64,000 nt of DNA from Candidatus Woesearchaeota archaeon (GTDB lineage Archaea; Nanobdellota; Nanobdellia; Woesearchaeales; DSVV01), in NCBI GenBank assembly GCA_018661705.1, contig JABJHR010000015.1:67525-131524 (forward strand), given 5' to 3'. A program made the translations under genes and the position numbers. Numbering within the stretch: position 1 is the stretch's first letter; every line of letters starts with the position of its first letter. Below, piece by piece: positions 60,909 to 64,000 of the stretch. The notes below the pieces were generated by a model that was given only the letters and a program-made list of their open reading frames with translations, had not been told where the DNA came from and did no database searches.

Positions 60909-62291
60909 ATGGCAAAAAGAGGGAAAGCTGCAAAAAGAAAAAAAGCAGCAAAGAAATCTAAATCTATTGATAATTTACATTATTTAGGAATTCTAGTAAT
61001 AGTTGCAATTGTTGCAATTGTATATTTAGTAACAAATGGTAGTGGAACAGTTAGTGAAGATGATTTAGCTGGTGAAGCTACTGGTAAAACTAAGGATAAT
61101 TATTGGAAAGGTTATGAAATTGTAACACAAGAAAAAGAAAATACTGTGGAAGTTGAATTTGGTTGCCCAGACGGTAAAAAAATATTGGGTGGTGGCTGTA
61201 AGGGTCTTGGTGGGCCTGGTGCGTTAATTAGTTCAAGACCATGGTCTCAAGCTGATGGTTGGCAATGTTATTATGATGATGTTAAAGACAAAATCATTGC
61301 ATATGCAATTTGCGCTTGTGTTAGTGAGGATACATGTTCTGTTTCACTTTCAAAAATTCCAACTGTAATTTCAAAAGATAGAATTCCGGTAGGAAGAATG
61401 GAGTTACCTAAAAGGAATATTCCTCCTCCTATAAAAGATGATGAATTTGTTGATTGCGCAGAACTATTTGGAGCAGAATATGAATGTTGGTATAATAATT
61501 GGGAAAGTGATTGTGATGGCGAATCAGATATAATACCCATCCCTCAAGGCAAATGTGAAGTAAAAACAGGTGGCTTTGAGAATTATTGCGTAAGTTGTCA
61601 AGAAGAAACAGCAGCTTGCGAAGGCGAAGTTACCTTTGCAGATCCTAACTTAGAACAAGCAGTGCGAGATAAAATTAATGTACCAATAGGACCTATTCTT
61701 GGTGAATCTGTTCAATCTGTTGGTGTGTTGTATGCTAATAGTAAAAATATTGCTGATTTATCAGGAATTGAATGTTTAACTAATTTACATCAACTAATTA
61801 TTAGTAATAATCAAATTAGTGATCTTGGTCCATTAAAAGGTTTAACTAAATTGACAGTGTTAAACCTTGGTATGAATCAAATATCTAATATTGAACCATT
61901 ATCTGGTTTAGTCAGTTTAAGCACGTTAAATCTTTATAATAATGAAATCTTTGATATTGTTCCCTTAAAGAGTTTAACTGGTTTAACATTTTTAAATCTT
62001 GAATATAATTTGATCACAGATATCAGTATTTTGTCTGATTTAACCCTTTTAAAATTTTTAATTCTTAATGATAACCAGATTAATGGTGTCGGTGCATTGT
62101 CTAGTTTAACTAATTTAAAAGCGTTAAAACTTCCTTCCAATGAGATTACTGACATTAATCCTTTGTCTGGATTAATTGGTTTGGATCAGTTGTGGCTTTA
62201 TGATAATCCTTTATCAAGTGGTTATTGTAATGTTATCACACAGCTCGAAGCAAATGGTGTAGATACTGATATGAGTTCTTCTTGCCCTTAA
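60909..62291 (+). CDS. Membrane-anchored leucine-rich repeat protein
   Basis: 460 residues. Very basic N-terminus, one membrane segment ('LHYLGILVIVAIVAIVYLV', about 24-44), then an extracytoplasmic region. Residues about 70-150 ('KILGGGCKGLGG', 'AYAICACVSEDTC') resemble a small secreted beta module seen in other surface proteins. Residues about 255-440 hold eight 22-residue repeats of the 'L..L..L.L..N.I.DI.PL..L' type, as in internalin-like proteins, which usually bind other proteins. Start follows 'gaggtgaaatt'. Confidence 0.88.
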   Translation: MAKRGKAAKRKKAAKKSKSIDNLHYLGILVIVAIVAIVYLVTNGSGTVSEDDLAGEATGKTKDNYWKGYEIVTQEKENTVEVEFGCPDGKKILGGGCKGLGGPGALISSRPWSQADGWQCYYDDVKDKIIAYAICACVSEDTCSVSLSKIPTVISKDRIPVGRMELPKRNIPPPIKDDEFVDCAELFGAEYECWYNNWESDCDGESDIIPIPQGKCEVKTGGFENYCVSCQEETAACEGEVTFADPNLEQAVRDKINVPIGPILGESVQSVGVLYANSKNIADLSGIECLTNLHQLIISNNQISDLGPLKGLTKLTVLNLGMNQISNIEPLSGLVSLSTLNLYNNEIFDIVPLKSLTGLTFLNLEYNLITDISILSDLTLLKFLILNDNQINGVGALSSLTNLKALKLPSNEITDINPLSGLIGLDQLWLYDNPLSSGYCNVITQLEANGVDTDMSSSCP

Positions 62292-62365
62292 TTTTTTTCT
62301 TTTCTTTTTTAATTAATATACCATTTCAAAACCTTTTTAATTAGTTCTTCATTACTTTCTATAAA

Positions 62366-62710
62366 ATGCATGAATATGGAGTTACACAAAGTTTAGTATC
62401 GCAGATTTTAGTTGAGAGTGAGAAGAATAATGTGAAACCTAAGATAATAACTGTTGAATTAGGTAATCTAACAACATATAAAGCAGAATCTATTAAGTTT
62501 TATTTTGATATGTTAAAAAAAGAGCATGATTTATTAAAATCAGCAAAATTAGAGTTAAATGAAGTTAAAGGCAAACTTTTGTGTAATCAATGCAAGAAAG
62601 AGCATGAAGTTCAAGAATCTCATTTGATATTTTGTCCTAAATGTGAAGGTCATGATATTGAAATTGTTGCTGGCAAAGATTTTATAATTAAAAATATTCA
62701 AGGTGATTAG
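62366..62710 (+). CDS. hypA: Hydrogenase nickel incorporation protein HypA
   Basis: 114 residues. 'MHEYGVTQSLV' holds the N-terminal nickel-binding His2, and two Cys pairs ('CNQC', 'CPKC') form the zinc site. It hands nickel to the hydrogenase large subunit together with HypB, which starts two bases downstream. Confidence 0.96.
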   Translation: MHEYGVTQSLVSQILVESEKNNVKPKIITVELGNLTTYKAESIKFYFDMLKKEHDLLKSAKLELNEVKGKLLCNQCKKEHEVQESHLIFCPKCEGHDIEIVAGKDFIIKNIQGD

Positions 62711-62712
62711 AA

Positions 62713-63438
62713 ATGTGTGATAAATGTGGTTGCGAGCAGGAACATGAAGGAAATCATGAACATCATGATGTGGTTGGTTCAAAAATAATTGATGTTAACA
62801 AATCAGTAACAGAAGCAAATGATGAATTAGCTCAGCAAATTGGAAACTTCTTAAAAGACAAAGGAATATTATCTATTAATCTAATGGGTGCTCCTGGTTC
62901 TGGTAAAACTACTTTTATTGAACAATTAGTTGAATTTATTCCTGCAGAAGAAATTGCAGTTATCCAAGGAGATCTAGAAAGTGATATTGATAAAAAAAGA
63001 TTAGAAAAGAAAAATATTCATACTTTTCAGATAAACACACATTCAGGATGTCATCTAAATGCTATGATGGTTAATAAAGCATTAATGCATATGCAACCTT
63101 CTGGAAAAAAATATTTGATTATAGAGAATGTTGGAAACCTTGTGTGTCCTGCGGCTGTTCAAATTGGACAACATATTGATATTGTGGTTAGTTCAACAAC
63201 AGAAGGAACAGACAAACCTAAAAAATATCCAGTTATTTTCATGAACACCAAAATGATTGTTCTTTCTAAGTATGATCTTAAAGAAGCAGTTGGTTTTGAA
63301 GAAACAAAATATCTTGAAGATCTAAAAAATATTAATGCAGAAGCAAAGATCGTTAAAGTTAGTTCTAAAGATCCAGAATCATTTAAGGATGCGGCTGAAT
63401 TTATTAGGGATGAAAGAGAACGCTTGTTTAAAGTGTGA
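62713..63438 (+). CDS. hypB: Hydrogenase/urease nickel GTPase HypB
   Basis: 241 residues. The N-terminus 'MCDKCGCEQEHEGNHEHHD' has the high-affinity CxxCGC nickel site plus a short His-rich store. GTPase motifs: P-loop 'LMGAPGSGKTTFIEQL' near residue 57, 'VIQGDLESD', 'IENVGNLVCPA' with the metal-binding Cys, and 'LSKYDL'. Coupled to hypA. Confidence 0.96.
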   Translation: MCDKCGCEQEHEGNHEHHDVVGSKIIDVNKSVTEANDELAQQIGNFLKDKGILSINLMGAPGSGKTTFIEQLVEFIPAEEIAVIQGDLESDIDKKRLEKKNIHTFQINTHSGCHLNAMMVNKALMHMQPSGKKYLIIENVGNLVCPAAVQIGQHIDIVVSSTTEGTDKPKKYPVIFMNTKMIVLSKYDLKEAVGFEETKYLEDLKNINAEAKIVKVSSKDPESFKDAAEFIRDERERLFKV

Positions 63439-63458
63439 TTATTTGTCTGTGTATTAGC

Positions 63459-63591
63459 AAAAAACAATAATAATTACGACTAAAGTCGAAATTATTAAGC
63501 TTGATTAACATCAAGCAACAACAATGGCACAGACGGACTTTCCTTCGTAAAGTCCTACTCGTCTTCGACTCGCCTGGCCTTGTTGTTTTTT
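63459..63591 (+). repeat. Structured intergenic repeat SIR-1, copy F (with insertion)
   Basis: Outer arm AAAAAACAA..CAACAA / TTGTTGTTTTTT is interrupted on the left by a 45-base insertion forming two extra hairpins (a GAC-TAAA-GTC helix inside AATT arms, and GCTTGAT-TAAC-ATCAAGC). The core is as in copy D: TGGC, GGACTTT/AAAGTCC, TACTC, GTC-TTC-GAC, TCGCCTGGCC. Confidence 0.85.
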
Positions 63592-63620
63592 GTATTAAAA
63601 ATTGAATTAAAAAACTTTGC

Positions 63621-63665
63621 AACACTAGGTCCGTTAGGACATGTCACTCACGAGTTCTTTTTTTC
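63621..63665 (+). repeat. SIR-2 repeat copy
   Basis: AACACTAG-GTCC-GTTA-GGAC-ATGTCACTCACGAG then a run of T. It follows SIR-1 copy F by 29 bases, as at 45.9 kb. The hairpin differs from the other copies but keeps its pairing. Confidence 0.65.
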
Positions 63666-63726
63666 TACCCAAGATTTTTAGTTTAAAGCAGAAACCTTTT
63701 TATATCTTAAAATTAACTAAATTATA

Positions 63727-64000
63727 ATGCTAAATAATTACATTAAAGAACTAAAAAAAGCAGGTAATCCTGAAAAAGCAAGAATATTGCAGGGATTCTT
63801 TAAAACAGGTAAAGGAGAGTATGGAGAGGGAGATGTCTTTTTAGGGATAACAGTACCTAAGCAAAGAGAAATTGCTAAAAAATATGTTGACTTAGAAATT
63901 AAAGATTTACAAACACTTCTTAATAGCAAAATACATGAGCACAGGTTAGGTGCATTATTTATTCTTATTATGCAGTATCAAAAAGCAGCAAAGATTGCTG
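63727..64000 (+). CDS. AlkD-like DNA alkylation repair protein (C-terminus beyond window)
   Basis: Open from the ATG at 63727 to the window edge (91 codons). The reading 'LGITVPKQREIAKKYVDL' and 'HEHRLGALFILIMQYQKA' match the HEAT-repeat DNA glycosylases that remove alkylated bases; the 'VPKQR' signature is typical. The catalytic region lies outside the window. Own promoter likely ('ttttatatctta' upstream). Confidence 0.9.
   Translation, partial: MLNNYIKELKKAGNPEKARILQGFFKTGKGEYGEGDVFLGITVPKQREIAKKYVDLEIKDLQTLLNSKIHEHRLGALFILIMQYQKAAKIA

Overview
The window is a gene-dense, AT-rich stretch of an archaeal chromosome. Archaeal markers include a replication factor C large subunit, archaeal-type Val-, Gly- and Trp-tRNA synthetases, TATA boxes about 25 bases upstream of many start codons, and two tRNA genes whose introns fold as bulge-helix-bulge motifs. 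The tiny proteins, the 'RKGQVTLF' type prepilin-like leader, the very large Cys-rich secreted proteins and the UBA-like repeat membrane protein resemble DPANN archaea of the Woesearchaeota/Pacearchaeota kind. That placement is inference from gene style, not from a marker tree.

Layout: 0-4.5 kb has valS (cut by the window edge), an alpha/beta hydrolase and rfcL. 4.7-14.3 kb (mostly minus strand) holds a nearly complete LysW-dependent alpha-aminoadipate lysine operon: lysW, homocitrate synthase, homoaconitase large and small subunits, homoisocitrate dehydrogenase, lysX, lysY, a class II glutamine-amidotransferase-like gene, lysZ and lysJ. A divergent ACT-domain gene follows. 15-23 kb has glyS, a giant Cys-rich surface protein, an OB-fold protein, a tRNA-Phe interrupted three times, a LAGLIDADG endonuclease gene ending inside that tRNA on the opposite strand, and a three-cistron operon of very small proteins. 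23-33 kb carries a type IV pilus-like ATPase/membrane pair, a ribbon-helix-helix miniprotein, two more secreted Cys-rich proteins and an AAA+ ATPase. 33-42 kb has thioredoxin, a CcdA-like protein, a PhoU-type regulator, an NrdG-like radical SAM enzyme, dUTPase, tRNA-Cys and trmI. 42-54 kb has a BRO-N gene, an ABC-2 exporter, trpS, a cupredoxin, another large secreted protein, rnhB and a divergent C39-like/GNAT pair. 54.5-63.5 kb is a cytosolic group 3-type [NiFe] hydrogenase (beta, gamma, delta, alpha) with its protease, hypC, hypA and hypB. The window ends inside an AlkD-like gene.

How it fits together: the organism probably makes lysine (perhaps also arginine) on the LysW carrier, disposes of or takes up reductant as H2 through an NAD(P)H-linked hydrogenase, and displays several disulfide-rich surface proteins, for which the CcdA-like protein and thioredoxin are plausible redox partners.

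Most interesting points: (1) a family of six structured intergenic repeats of about 90-130 bp with covarying helices, all in the same orientation, plus two further intergenic repeat families; (2) the three-intron tRNA-Phe; (3) the micro-operon at 22.5-23.1 kb with excellent expression signals and no recognisable products; (4) an Ntn-type gamma-glutamyl amidase gene inside the lysine operon, where no lysK is visible, suggesting an alternative way of releasing lysine from LysW.
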